DNA of 20,808 nt, from contig JBBBWG010011402.1 of the NCBI GenBank assembly GCA_037176905.1, positions 1-20,808 on the forward strand, read 5' to 3'. The notes beneath the pieces were generated by a model. It did no database searches, was not told where the DNA came from, and saw only the letters and a program-made list of their open reading frames with translations. Both the position numbers and the translations under genes were made by a program. The stretch comes from Azolla pinnata. Taxonomy: Eukaryota; Streptophyta; Polypodiopsida; Salviniales; Salviniaceae. Below are positions 1 to 11,399 of the stretch, piece by piece (positions within the stretch are counted from its first letter, which is position 1; each line of letters starts with the position of its first letter).

Positions 1-297
1 ATTCCGGCATATTACAAATATGGCCCGTCCACTTATGGACAGTGTGAACACGGCCATTAGATGCCCGTATTCGACAAGCCGAGCCGTAGTATAGAGTCAA
101 GTGGTACGACTCAGATTTGTAGTGGCAAGTACTACTACAGATTGTGGGCATACTAATTGATATAGAGAAAAGCTGTATTGCCATTTTTGTAAATAAATGT
201 TGGTTCGTAGGAGACTCAAAGGGGTACAAATCTTGTATATAAAACTAAGGAGGCTACTATCTTTGCACAATCATGTCATTTGTCTTCTTGTTATCAA
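1..297. other. Unassigned, possibly LTR-derived sequence
   Basis: No coding segment is recognisable here. Around 195-270 a TATATAAA-type motif follows a GC-richer stretch and resembles the U3/R part of a plant LTR, but no PBS, polypurine tract or paired copy lies in the window. The call is therefore only a suggestion. Confidence 0.2.
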
Positions 298-323
298 ATA
301 TATATATATATATATATATATAT
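298..323. repeat. (AT)n microsatellite
   Basis: An uninterrupted run of 13 AT dinucleotides, set in a broader TATA-rich tract that continues to about 460. No gene is visible across it. Confidence 0.9.
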
Positions 324-419
324 TGATACGCATAAATATTCGTATATTCATGTATATTTACATGTATACACACATATTGATCTGTATATATATAAATATA
401 ATACATTTTAGATAATCAT

Positions 420-950
420 AAAGATATATTTACTAAATATATTATATAATTATATGGTGGACTAATTGGCTAGATCATATGATTGTGTGAAATGAGGTCA
501 TGGGTAAGTCAAATCTTGTTTTTGATACAATGTTGTTATAACTGTGCAGTAAATATGCAGTAAAGTTTGTGTCTACGTTGCAGTGAAGGTCGTGGTAAAT
601 GGAGCATGTATAGTCATGGAAAATTTTTAGAGAACAGTTTTGCAACAAAGTCATGACAAATGGCGCATCTACGATCGCGGCAAATTTGATGCGATTTTGA
701 CAAAAATTTATGACAACGTGGTAAATAATCATGATAAACCCGCTAATATCTTGTATACACCGCTTGTGTTATTGTGTCAGCTAATGAGGTCGGGTCTAGA
801 AAACTTGATAACAAATTTTGTTGGTCACCTCTCAATTCCTGACAGAATCAATCACATATGACTTGGTCGCTCCACCCCACCTCACATGCGAGTTGGCGGA
901 ATTCAAAGGCATATGTAGATGTTGTGTTATTACCTTGTTGTAGGGAGTAT
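420..950. other. Non-coding stretch with a weak internal direct repeat
   Basis: No convincing coding region. Two segments about 63 bp apart (near 588-624 and 651-687) share an imperfect motif of the type CATGxCAAATGGxGCATxTA followed by GGCAAATTT or GGAAAATTT. This suggests a decayed tandem or subterminal repeat. The short open frames on both strands match nothing I recognise. Confidence 0.25.
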
Positions 951-984
951 ATATTATTGAGTGCAACTCATCAGCGGTCCATCT

Positions 985-2075
985 CCCCAAATGTAGTTTC
1001 AAATTCAATGAGGAAAGCCAAGAAATCTTTCAAAAGAGATGAGGCCATTTCCACCAAGGGAGTGAACTAACATGCTTCTACTTGTCCCGCTAGGAAGGAA
1101 CTTAATAGACCAACGTGGTGGAAGCTCATGGCATAACGACGAGGCGATAGGCGAAGGATGAGGCAGATATGATTGATGAGACAACATAGTCATGAGCACT
1201 ACATTCTGTAGAATCAAATTCACTATCTCTAGTCCCGAGATGGCTTTAGAACACGCTATAAAATGTTTAGTAAATCTATCCACAAGATCTTCCTCCAATG
1301 GTGGAGGTCAGTGATGAAGTCCATACATTTAGATGTCCACGGCCAATCTGGAATTGGTAGAGGTCGAAGCAGCCCATATGGACAATGATTATTAGGTTGT
1401 TTTGGATTGAGAACAGTCTTTATGTCACAAGGTGAGCTCTAAAGTTTTGGTGACTTCGAAGTAGCCCACAAAGATAACTGTTATGGCATTCTGATATGAC
1501 GTGACCTCGGCATGGTCCTTCTGGGACGTAGACAAGGTAAGGAGTAATCCATCACGGAGGGAGAACCTATCGAGGTCATCCCAAGGTAATCGTTGGGTTG
1601 GATCCTTGAGACTTGCCTTGATTTCTTGGGCAAAGGTGTCGATGGTGGTTGCTGTGGTGATTTCAGCAAGGAGGGTCTCATCTTGGAGTATATATGTTGT
1701 AGAGATTTGAACTTGATCAGGTGTCATCAAGCATTAGGACTGTTTGTCGTATGCCTTGTCACCAAGGTAGGGTGCTAGCTATGGGCGCCTAGAAAGAGCA
1801 TTAGTTTTTTTATGACTGTTCCCTAGATGAAACATGATTTCGAAGTCATAGTTGGCAAGGAAGATTGACCATCAGACTTGACTTATACAATCGGGTAGAA
1901 GCAAGATAGAGAAGGTTCTTGAGGTCAGTTATGACTTGAACACGTAAGGCCTCCATTGTTTGAAAGTCGATATAATGGCTGCAAGTTCCTTGTTATAGAT
2001 CGAGTAGAGTTTCATGAAGGGTAGTATTCTCAACTTGGGAGTTGTTTCAAGGCTACAAGTATTGCAGGTAGAATA
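985..2075 (-). pseudogene. Ty3/gypsy retrotransposon pol remnant (RNase H, linker, integrase)
   Basis: This is a broken piece of a Ty3/gypsy polyprotein on the minus strand. Reading from 2075 down: YNKELAAIISTFKQWRPYV (about 1935-2000) matches the YDKELLAI...WRHYL part of gypsy RNase H, and TDLKNLLYL follows in another frame. Next comes the linker before integrase (1425-1730), with LPWDDLDRFSLRDGLLL like the usual 'Y.DGLL' segment. Then comes integrase, with GLLRPLPIPDWPW and MDFITDLPP (near 1300-1370) followed by VDRFTKHFIACSKA (near 1245-1290). Gag, protease and reverse transcriptase are absent. Several frameshifts and stops separate the blocks, so it is inactive. Integrase type and order (RNase H before integrase) indicate gypsy, not copia. 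Clade is not assigned. Confidence 0.8.
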
Positions 2076-2262
2076 GGGGTAAGATTGGACATGGCTTTTG
2101 ATGTGAGTTTTGATGGAGAGGGGGAGCAAGAGGGAGAAATGGGGGAGAGAGAAGAGGAAGGTGCACAAATTTGTTACAACGTATAGGAATTACACAAACT
2201 TACTAGAGAAAAGACGTGAATACCAATCCAAGTAGTGGTCATCAAGTTCATTAATTGGTGTT

Positions 2263-2289
2263 GTTCACCTTGAATAAATCAAGGTGAAC
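2263..2289. repeat. Perfect hairpin, 10 bp stem and 7 nt loop
   Basis: GTTCACCTTG (2263-2272) and CAAGGTGAAC (2280-2289) are exact reverse complements around the loop AATAAAT. On the minus strand the hairpin lies just downstream of a TATA box, where an LTR transcript (R region) or promoter-proximal leader would start. On that strand the loop reads ATTTATT, so it is not a canonical poly(A) signal there. A role is inference. Confidence 0.75.
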
Positions 2290-2294
2290 TCTCC

Positions 2295-2302
2295 TATTTA
2301 TA
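2295..2302 (-). promoter_or_regulatory. TATA box of an LTR-like promoter
   Basis: On the minus strand the octamer is TATAAATA, a consensus plant TATA box. It is followed within 30 nt by the hairpin at 2263-2289 and preceded by the 42-43 bp repeats at 2325-2440. The layout (upstream repeats, TATA box, structured leader) resembles an LTR U3/R boundary. Downstream lies the gypsy remnant, but the usual PBS and gag region are missing, so the link is uncertain. Confidence 0.5.
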
Positions 2303-2324
2303 CAAAGAGGCATGCAAACAACTT

Positions 2325-2440
2325 GCATGCATGTGATGCTATGTGTCATGTGCATGGGTCATGCAAAGCATGCATGTAATGCCATGTGTCATGTACATGA
2401 GTCACGCAAGCATGCATGTGATAAAATGCATGTCATGTGG
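2325..2440. repeat. 42-43 bp tandem repeat, about 2.7 copies, each with CATGCATG
   Basis: Units start at 2325, 2368 and 2410, each opening with GCATGCATGT and containing ATGTGTCATGT or a variant; the third is partial. The palindromic octamer CATGCATG (RY element) occurs at 2326-2333, 2369-2376 and 2411-2418. The array lies directly upstream, in minus orientation, of the TATA box at 2295-2302. It may therefore act as a promoter repeat. Confidence 0.8.
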
Positions 2441-2503
2441 CTTGTCTATGACAATAACATCCCATGCTACTCAAGCTTGTGGCACACCATCCATCTCGAA
2501 GCA

Positions 2504-5500
2504 TTAAAAATTATGAATTAATTTCTTGACTTGGTTAACACTAGAACTTGAGAAAATCCAAGATGATGAAATATACCAAACGAAGACTAATAACACCTGA
2601 TTTGCCACCAGAAGTCTCCCTGCAAATGACAAATTCGCAGAACTCCAAAATAGCAATTTTCTTCTTAAGGCTAACAAAAGAGGCACAACATGCAATTCTG
2701 GAGCAAGATTTCTTCCAACTTGACACCCCAAATATTTGACAGGCTCACATGTCAGTAACCACCAAAAAGAAGGATGAGGGGACCACATAGGTTGGGCCGA
2801 CCCTCCAACCCATATATCAATTGACTTATGCCAATATATAGTTGCCCCTAACCCTAAACAAAAATAAAAAACGGCTTCTTACATTCTCTCTAAATTCCCA
2901 ACTGAACCGTCAAGATATAAGGTTGTATCATTTGCATACTCAATCTAAAATTTGACTACTATCCAGTGGCAGACTTATGCCTTTTATTCCAAAAGCATTA
3001 TTGACCTAGACAAGGGAAAACGAGGCCCCTTATCCATTATCCTTAGCCAATGCAACCGCTTCCTAATATATTGTGTTCCCTTAAGAACCTAGTTTGTGAG
3101 CCATGAAACAACAAATCCAAAAACGGATGTGATCTTAAGTAAATAGCCTTAGCCATAATTTTGTAAGTACTATCTAATATGGTGATTGCCCACCACCCCC
3201 TAACATCTCGGACACGCTATCTATCACCTTTTGGGATTAAGTACATACATCCTTCTGAAAATTGTTGAGGCATCACACCAAAAGAGTAAATCTCATTAAA
3301 AGCACAAGTCAAGGCAAGGTCTAAACTCTCCAAATACCAAATATAAAAGTCACGAGACAGTCCATCCTCTCTTGGACAACTATTTCAAGTGATAGCATCT
3401 TAAGAGCGTTAATTAGCTCTTCCTCTGTAAATGGCATGTCAAGCATAGATCTCATATGCTCTATCATTCTGCCAAGAATTTAAGCCCGAATTCTTTGCCT
3501 TTTTTCCACAATTACAAAGGACGTAGGCTTAGCACACAATAACCTAGCATAGAATTTTGTAATGATACCCCCTAGTCTCCTTAGGATCAGTTGCTTGCGA
3601 TCTATCGACATGACACAAACCTTGTACGTGAAAAGAAGCATTAGCTTGACCCTTACGCTTAAAGAAAAACTTATTATCTCTATCACCTTTTGATATCCAT
3701 TTAATTGACTATGCATGATATAAAAAATCTGCTCAGTTCTATTTCATTATTTGCAAAGTATGTCGTGCATTATATAAATGATCAAATACCCAAGCACATG
3801 AAGGATACCTCTCTTGTAGCCGTTGCAAGGAAGAGATTGCACACTTGTATCCTTGCTCTCTTTGCTTAAGCTCCTCATACTTCCTCTTTGTAGCTCCATG
3901 AAGAAATTCTGAAATTGTTTGCAAAGCCATAGCAACCTGTAACAAAACTAGTTGCATACCATCAACAATGTTATGCTACATCAACTCAACATCTCGTTGA
4001 TATGCTTCATTATTCAAAATTGAATCATCAAGTTTAAGAGATACCAACCATCTTATTGTGTTATTGGTTATTGCTTAAAGCTAACCATTCTTGGAGCATG
4101 ATTGGAAAAATTGTTCCATGAATTATCATATTAATTCCCCCAAGCTCCTTAAAAAAATCTGAAACATAAAACCAATCTACTCTTGACAAGTTGATGCCCC
4201 TATTCATTGATCTGATTTGGAAAGAGTTAAAAGCGGAGGCTTGCATATGCCAAACATCCGAAATTCTCACAGCAAAAAACACAATTGCTCCCATGCTCTC
4301 TCAACTCAGGCACCACATATTGTAGATCGATCCTCTTGCATTCAATATATCAGAGGGATCTTCAATCATATCGAGGTCCCCTGACATACAACACTCATGT
4401 CACTTGTGGCAAATTATCAAGAAGAGTCTTCCAAAATTCCTTCTTCTCTGATACAAAATTTGGGGCATAAATATTAAGAAAACCAACATCAAGACCAAAT
4501 CTTCTCAAAAACAAGGCCTTGTGATCTATTAGGCACTAAAAATTGATATGATATCACCTTTTGCACAAGCATATGAGAAATCACCATGCACACCCCTCCT
4601 TGTGGTTCATGTTCTCCGTAAGTAAAGGACCAATATGCCAACCAATCACTAGGAAGAAATGAACCATAAGAATGAATTCTTGTATTTGAAAGACAATGCT
4701 CTTGAATAAACAACAAATCCAAATGGCCACCTAATGTCGAGGACATCCTTTTAAATGCTTACACCTAGCTCCCCCCAAGCCTTAGACATTTGAGGAAACA
4801 ACCCTCATGATGTTGTAGATTGAGAAGACACCACAATACTATCACATGCTCAAAATCCAATTGCAAGGACATTGTCCTTGTCTCGCTAGCCACATCCTTG
4901 GTTGCACCCAATCTCCTCTCCTTATCAAACCCCAACTAATCTAGGGTTTTATATTGACTCTTATGACCATCACTATTGGATTTTTTGTGCTAATGATGGT
5001 TTGGCACCCTCTTCACACCACTATTCAGTCGATGGCTAGCACCTTAGTTCGCTGCAGTTGTTGTGAAGACGAAATCCACTGGTTTCGGCACAGCCACACG
5101 GGCTATCGACGCATCTTTGAATATCTCTTCTGCTTCCTTTTTCTACTGTGCATTTCCTTCTACGACCTCAGTCTGCAACACATCAAACTGGTTTGCATCC
5201 ATCAAATTTGACCACTTGAGACCTACCTCATCGAGATGAACTACACTACCCTTTCTTCCAACCTTCGTCCATATTCCTTCTTCCTCTGTAGCCACCGGTT
5301 GTCTCATATCGACATCTAACTGTTCCTGCTGGACCTACCGAGGGAAATCCTTAACAAGTGCCCAATTTTCCTACAACCATAACATTGATTTGGCCTTCCA
5401 AAATACAACACCTCTTGCGATCTAACATTTGGCTCTTCAGGGAACCTTTTAGGCAATTTGATAAAGTCTGGAAATTCTGAATGAAGCCATCTCCAAAACC

Positions 5501-5575
5501 TTCACCGAAGGCATGCCCAATGAACGAGCAATACGGGACACCGTGAAAGGTTTGTGATCCTCTTTTAATCATATA
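2504..5575 (-). pseudogene. L1-type LINE (non-LTR retrotransposon), degenerate and 3'-truncated
   Basis: About 3.1 kb on the minus strand in the canonical L1 order. ORF1 end: a zinc knuckle at 5358-5384, CYGCRKIGH, whose final cysteine position now reads serine; DFIKLPKRFPEEP precedes it. Endonuclease start: DLLFIQEHCLSNTRIHSYG and GGVCMVIS within 4489-4746. Endonuclease end: RVDWFYVSDFF within 4061-4294. A linker follows with a WxxKGDRNxKFF-like piece at about 3660-3705. Reverse transcriptase: QQFSEGCMYLIPKG (3225-3271), then RG(W)WAITIL...STYKIMAKAI, then the catalytic box as YANDTTLYLDG (2906-2938), then KYLGCQVG and LSFAGRLLVANQVLL (2504-2788). The C-terminal part after the reverse transcriptase and the poly(A) tail are missing. 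Many frameshifts and stops make it dead. About 4750-5340 is the poorly conserved ORF1/ORF2 junction. Confidence 0.85.
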
Positions 5576-7914
5576 TTGACATAACTAAGGCAGGACTATG
5601 ATATATAACTGTTTTAATTGATCACTGTGTAGATGTATTTTAATAGCAATTTTGTCTCGGTTCAAAGATTGGATATTTACCATTTTTTACGATTTTGAGA
5701 CTAATTTGCTGAGAGTTTTGAAAACAAACTCTTTTTTATCATTCAATTGAGGTGATATATCTCTCCTCCAATTCTGACGTTGAATAATGAGAGGTTTAGG
5801 GAAAACTTCTTCAAAATGGTCGTGTTGTAATAGTTTTGAATAGTATCAGACTTGAAATTTTGAAGATTTATTTGTGAAAAGTCAAATACAGGTGCAAATA
5901 CACTATATAAAGAGACTTGCACAATCAGATTTGATTTCATTTTGAGACACACTTTTGAAAAGTGTTTTCTAGAATTGGTGGATTAGGATAGATTTGGTAT
6001 CAACAATGCAATTGGCTGTGAGATAATGTAGAACTGAATCTATAACACAACCTAATCCAATTAAACAAAGTGTAGAATCTGATTACACATGTTTGGAATT
6101 GTTTGGGATTAATGCATACATGTTTTTACAGAAAAGGGTGATACAAAAATGGGTGTTGCATATGACATCACACACAAAAAGGGTATTAGCAAAAATTTCT
6201 ACAAATCTCATGGCATACTATTAGAAATAGCTTTACAGACATCAGGATTAATCCTATATACATCATATGTACCATAGTCTCTTATCGTTGGTATTTTAAT
6301 GCACCTAATCAAATGAGAGTACATGTTTTCATTAAATTATTCTTCGATGTAGTATGTGCCTCTTCTTGTAACATTTCCCCATGCATCCTCCATGTTTTGA
6401 GTACCTTTAATAGCTACAACTACAAGTTGTATCATGAACCAAAGAGTTCTTGGCCCTTAGTAGATTAATTCCATCCTTAAGGATGTTGATTTGCAAATGA
6501 TACACACAACATGTATATTGATCCTTCGACTGTCTTACAAAGAATGGTTTCAATGATTCAAATGTTCGTAGTTCGACTCTAATATCTGGGTGTTGTTCCT
6601 TAAACCTAATAAAAAAAGTAAGTTCAAATTACAACTATTAGGATTAATCTCTATATCTTAGCTATTTGGATAGCTAGTTATAAATAGCTGCTAGAAATAG
6701 TTATAACTAATATGTTAGCAACTCTTTTATGTATCATTAGCTAATATATCAATAGTTACGGTATAGCATTAGTGTTAACATATAATCAATTGTTGTGCAA
6801 CTCGGATTTATTGTGTAAGCTTGGATAATAGCGAGAACTTTACGTTAGTGGACACGTTAGCCGATACACGTCTAGAAAATGCATATGAAACTCATAACAT
6901 TTAGTTTTAAATTATTAGGGTTCTATGTTAGCTATTAAATGTGTAATGGCATAGTAAACCAACATTAAGCAATAAGTATTGTATTATTATAAAAGCAAAG
7001 ATACCAATTGCTAAAAAAAATAGCTAATGCATTATTGTAGTACAGCAATAAATAGTACATTATTCTATTAGCAATCAAATTATTAACAGTAAACAATCTA
7101 ACAATTACTTATACTATTATCATATATTAGCATAACGATATACTACATCTCATTATTAGCAATATGCCATTACTAGCTAACATATCAATGTATCAGCCAC
7201 AGGATACCTACACCAAACGAATATTCTATTAATATGTTGAGCCAAAAAAATTAATTCATAGCACTATGATAACCTATTACTCACTACCATGATAGATTGG
7301 TATTCTAATACTTGTTACAATATTACGATGTGTTTGAAGAAAAATAAGAAAAATGTCTGACAATGCGGTCACATACTTGGGATATATCCAGGGGATAAAT
7401 AAGAATACGCTGACACTCTACTCTCATTTGTCCAAAAGAAGATATTTCTTTCTGTCTCACTTGTAATGATTGTTATTGGCTTAGACCTATCAGTTATTTT
7501 CAAAATACTATTTCCTATTTCTCGAGCCTAATCGTGTAATTGAATCATATATACTTTTCTCTAATTGAACACCCATCATTTTCTATATACTACTTATATT
7601 TACTTGATCAGATGAATGCATCTCATTATTCATAATCACCATGAGGCTAAATTTCTTTCATACAAGATCATCTGAGGTCCTAGACATGAGTTTTAGTGTT
7701 CTTCTTAAGTCATTAAAAATGAAAGACGTTTAAAACTCATATGGGCTTATGTCATGAAGAGATTTGATAGAAGGATCAACCAATACTTTGCTGAGGATGA
7801 CTTTCTTACTTCCCAACTAAAGGGTTTCATTATTGATTGGAGATACTCCACAATATTCTCCATCAATTCTCGATATTCCCTTTTCTTTTCAGTCTAATAT
7901 CTTTTAATAGCTTG
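5576..7914. other. AT-rich intergenic sequence, no gene seen
   Basis: No supported coding region on either strand. AGGATTAATCCT (near 6244) is a perfect 12 bp palindrome, and ATTAGGATTAATC recurs near 6637. From about 6640 to 7200 the words TAGCTA, TTAGCTAAT and TATTAGC recur on both strands. This includes two related copies of TAGCTAAYATATCAATR (near 6735 and 7165), as in an old MITE or subterminal region. No clear ends or target-site duplication were found. Confidence 0.35.
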
Positions 7915-8189
7915 TTAGCAAGGTGTAACCAATTCAAACTCTCTTTTTAAAATGGCAGAACTGTTATAACTAAGATCAAGAAATGGTATACTATGGTATA
8001 GTAAAACCAATAATGAGGAATGTTTATGCTGTGATATTTTAAAACAAAAATGAGAAATGTGATCATATTGATATATCAAAAGAAAGCATGAGGCATGCAC
8101 CTTACACATTTTAATATACTGATGGACTAATGAAAGGGAGGGAATTAAGATGCTTGAGGGAAGAAGTATGAGATTAGGAGCGAATGCAA

Positions 8190-8610
8190 GAAGAGATAGA
8201 GGATTTGAGAGATTGAAGAAGAAATAGAGGGGAGGAGCAGCAACATGTGGATGAAGGAGGGAGAAGGGGAGGAACAAGACCATGCCGATGGTGAGGGAGA
8301 AGGGTAGGAGCAAGACCATGCGATGAGGAGGGAGAAGGGGAGCAACCTGCCTATACAAACGAGGGAGCGAGAAGGGGAAGCAAGAGCGTGCGGATGATGA
8401 TGGAGAGTGGGAGGGAGGAGTCTGCCTATACACCACCTGCAAGGCGCAAGAAGAGGAAGTAAAGCAGGAGCATGGCGATGAGGAGTGAGAAGGGAAGGAA
8501 CAGGAGCATGGCGATGAAGAGGGAGAAGTAGATCAACAACAAGAGAGCATGTAGATGAAGGAGGGAGGGAGCAATAGAATAATAGTATGGCGATGAAGGT
8601 GGGAAAAGGC
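8190..8610. repeat. Degenerate purine-rich minisatellite
   Basis: The plus strand carries about ten imperfect copies of a roughly 35-45 bp unit built on GGAGCATGGCGATGAGGAGGGAGAAGG-type words, interrupted by CTGCCTATACA segments near 8346 and 8422. The open frame on the opposite strand (7915-8442) is low-complexity (Pro, Leu and Ser rich) and is a by-product of the repeat. It is not annotated as a gene. Confidence 0.7.
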
Positions 8611-8639
8611 TAGTGCACAACGTTGAGCAAAGGCCAAAT

Positions 8640-9021
8640 CAAAATATAGCAATAAAAATAGATAATAAACAAAAATTCTTCATTGTTTAAACCCACTACT
8701 TGTAATGAAGTTAAAAATTTGGCTAAAACTCCACCAACTTTTCAATTACTCGTGGCCAAGATACAACTTTTTGTTCACATTCTCACGATTCGACACCTTA
8801 CTCAATCGCCCAAATATGAGCAAAATAGTTGCTCGCCCTTTTTTCTTCTTTTGTTTTCACGTATATTGATATTACATGGGAGAGATCTAATATACCTTGC
8901 TTGATGAAGACCTTAGAAAGATGCAAATTGGGCATCGAAAAACTTACATGCCCTGAGTCTTACAAGCTCAAAAGGAAGGGCATTGTGCCTTCTATATAGA
9001 TGATACAATACTCATATAGAT
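8640..9021. other. Unassigned sequence between repeats
   Basis: No recognisable coding or RNA feature. Short open frames here show no conserved motif. Confidence 0.3.
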
Positions 9022-9259
9022 GGGCGCACCACGGATTGATGGTGTGCGGCCCATGAGACACCGAATAACATTAGAATGACTCTATGGAACTATAATTGAT
9101 CTCTTTGGATACACCCTAGCCATTTAGAGGAGATATTTGATACTATTTTCTTAGTAGAGACTCGTCAAACTACCACAAGTAAAGGATTTTATCTACGAGT
9201 CTATTTTCTAACAAACCTCACGAAGATATACCACTAAAGGGTCCAAAGGTGGTGCGCCC
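9022..9259. repeat. Candidate short inverted-repeat element
   Basis: GGGCGCACCAC (9022-9032) is repeated as its exact reverse complement GTGGTGCGCCC (9249-9259), 238 bp end to end. The interior is non-coding, which fits a MITE. I could not identify a target-site duplication outside the arms, so a chance or unrelated origin remains possible. Confidence 0.35.
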
Positions 9260-9940
9260 CTTTTTAGGAAAGAACTTTCACATAGAATAAAAATACATAG
9301 AATAGATATAAGAGCTAAATTTATGTGAATCAAGGTTTTAGACACCATAGATCAAGCAGTATATATTCTTATATGTTACTCTCCCCAAGTTCTCTTTATA
9401 ACATAGTAAGTAAGGGAAGGTTACTATGCATGTCACGCAAACTTGAAAATAATGCACTACTTGAGACTTCATTTTGTTGATAAGACACACGGTTGCACGC
9501 CCAATTGAGTTGGCTTGAGTTTACGTTTAGTTAATGCGAGACTCTATTGTGGTACAGTCCTCTTGAATCATGTGGTTGGACTTTCGTGCAGGTTTGGTTA
9601 ACGTGGACCCGTTACCACAAGCGTGCGCACTGCGCTCTGTAGTTCAGCATGTCCTTGTCTCATTTGGTTAGGCAGTTAGACTTCCGCATAGGTTTTGGTG
9701 ACTTGAATCTATTTCTGCGAACACGTTTTGTTTTTGTGGATGTCCTATCACTAGTTTTGGTAACATGAACTTGAAAACCGCAATATGATTTTGTTGATGA
9801 AGTTCCCAAACTTTGGTTTGTTAAGGTGGTAAGTTTTTAGTCTGTATACCATGCGCATGGCTGCTTTTCCATGCATTCTTCCTTTGTGGTAATTTTTCCG
9901 CACACTCTTTTTTTCATATGAGTTCTTCATCTACGACGAC
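9260..9940. other. Non-coding sequence downstream of the copia remnant
   Basis: On the minus strand this region follows the copia RNase H and should contain the 3' LTR, but no LTR ends or second copy can be recognised. A weak, irregular repetition of TTTGGTTAAC or TTTTGGTGAC, together with GACTTYCG (9579 and 9679, about 100 bp apart), is present. Confidence 0.25.
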
Positions 9941-10154
9941 CTTTTTTGTTTAGCTTTTATGCATCTCGCTTTTGCCTGCCTATTGTCTTCATGTGACCCC
10001 ATAATCTTGGTGCACACTCCCCTCGAGCTTGACATGTCGAAATAACGCTTTTTTGTTTAGCTTTTATGCATCTCGCTTTTGCCTGCCTATTGTCTTCATG
10101 TGACCCCATAATCTTGGTGCACACTCCCCTCGAGCTTGACATGTCGAAATAACG
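9941..10154. repeat. Perfect 107 bp tandem duplication
   Basis: Copy 1 (9941-10047) and copy 2 (10048-10154) appear identical base for base. On the minus strand the unit spans the end of the copia RNase H frame (CATGTCAAGCTCGAGG) and the polypurine-like GAGGGGAGTG that would prime plus-strand synthesis, so the polypurine tract is doubled. Identity between the copies points to a recent duplication, much younger than the decay of the element around it, or to an assembly artefact. Confidence 0.9.
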
Positions 10155-10860
10155 CAGGCCCATTATACCCGAAAATTGCCAAAGCATGTCCAAGCCAATT
10201 GCCTTCGTGAAGATATTGGCCACTTGCTGGTCCATGTAAATGTGTCGCAAATTGACCTTGTTGCGAAGGACACACGAAGTGATAATGCACTTCAATATGC
10301 TTAGTGCGGGTATTGAAGACAGGGGTCTTGGTGAGTTGGATGCTACTCAGGTTATCGCAATGGACCATGACCTGTTTTAAAACCGGCACATGAAGATCAT
10401 TTAGCAATCTCTTGAGCTGAATTGCTTGGACCATGACTTGTTTTGAAACTGGCACGTGAAGATCTTTTAGCAATCTCTTCAGCCAAATTGCCTCATAGGT
10501 TGCTACCCTTGCTCCTCAGCTCTCACCCTCTATAATAGATAGTGTGACTATCGGCTTCTTCTTGTTGCTCCACAAAATCACTGCACTAGCGAGGGTGAAC
10601 ATAAAACCTAGTGTAGATCTTAGTTAGTCGTTAGCCCAGTCCTCATCCATAAAGCCCTATAGCTGCACCACAACATTATTCTTGTATAGCAGCCTAGTCC
10701 TCAGATACAACCGCTCTTGATGCTTCTTCAACTCATGCGGCTCCTTTTGTGCTCATTGCGTTGTTGAGCTCCTCTTGCTCGTATAACACAATCTACTCTC
10801 GCAGCCCAATAGTTCCTTGCGTGCCTCTAGCTACTACGACTGCTCCTTAAGCTCAGGTTA
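10100..10860 (-). pseudogene. Ty1/copia retrotransposon, RNase H portion
   Basis: The minus strand encodes the C-terminal part of a copia polyprotein. From 10660 down: a DEDWAND-like first catalytic block (10632-10650), LRSTLGFMFTLASAVILWS, then TYEAIWLKRLL, LHVPV.KQVMVHCDNLSSI (the catalytic HCDN near 10354-10359), TKHIEVHYHFV, and DQQVANIFTKA before the LG.D...QFSG...L end. These are the classic Ty1/copia RNase H blocks in order. Frameshifts near 10265 and elsewhere and an in-frame stop near 10620 make it inactive. Gag, protease, integrase and most of the reverse transcriptase are missing upstream of 10860. It carries the 66 bp internal duplication annotated separately. Confidence 0.85.
10361..10492 (-). 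repeat. In-frame 66 bp tandem duplication inside copia RNase H
   Basis: Units 10361-10426 and 10427-10492 are about 88% alike. Because 66 is a multiple of three, the frame is kept: the protein has two 22-residue copies, LLNDLHVPVLKQVMV and LLKDLHVPVSKQVMV. Only the first plus-strand copy (downstream in the protein) leads into the catalytic HCDN. Confidence 0.85.
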
Positions 10861-11399
10861 ACATCTTCTGTGGTTTGTAGTCTTCCTACAACTGTTATCC
10901 ACATACTTGAATGTTTCGTTATCAACACTATTGCGCGAAGAACAGATAATATTGCGCAAAAGAAGAAGTTTTTGGAATATTCCCTGAAATTTCGCAAGAA
11001 ATCTGTAGGTTTTGGGTGTTTGATTAAAATACTTTGATACTAGTATCATATTAATTAAAAAAGAGGCCTAAAATCCTGCAATTTTGTTACAGCCGGAGAA
11101 ATTGAAACAAATGTAAATTAATCCAAAATTTGATTGGTTTTGAAATAACTATATTTTTTTAATTTGGAAGAATGAAAAGTGTTTATTAATCAGCTACATT
11201 GACATTTAATACTAAATATATAACGACCTTGATCACTATATATTAAGACTTAAGCTATAGAATATTATTATGCATTGTTTTTTTTAGCGATCTGTTGAAA
11301 AATATAAGAAAAATGTAATAATTACATGATCTTATATTACAAAAAAATCTAATACAATGATGTTTTACAGTTAAACCCCCAAAATTGGCCAATAATATC
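10861..11399. other. AT-rich spacer, no gene seen
   Basis: Separates the copia remnant from the 3' end of the DUF7869-like gene. A 63-codon open frame on the minus strand (10858-11049) has no recognisable motif. No terminal inverted repeat of the neighbouring element could be identified. Confidence 0.3.

Noticed and set aside
131..142. ACTACTACAGAT, a 12 bp match to the CACTA terminal repeat, as a possible left end of a 19 kb element
   Set aside because: It lacks the leading C, is not preceded by ACC, and no GCGTCGCT subterminal repeats follow it.
5743..5952. Minus-strand open frame of 69 codons as LINE ORF1 start
   Set aside because: No ORF1-like motif; it lies beyond the last recognisable ORF1 block with AT-rich composition.
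7915..8442. A 175-codon open frame on the minus strand
   Set aside because: It is the pyrimidine-rich complement of the purine minisatellite, low-complexity, with no domain.
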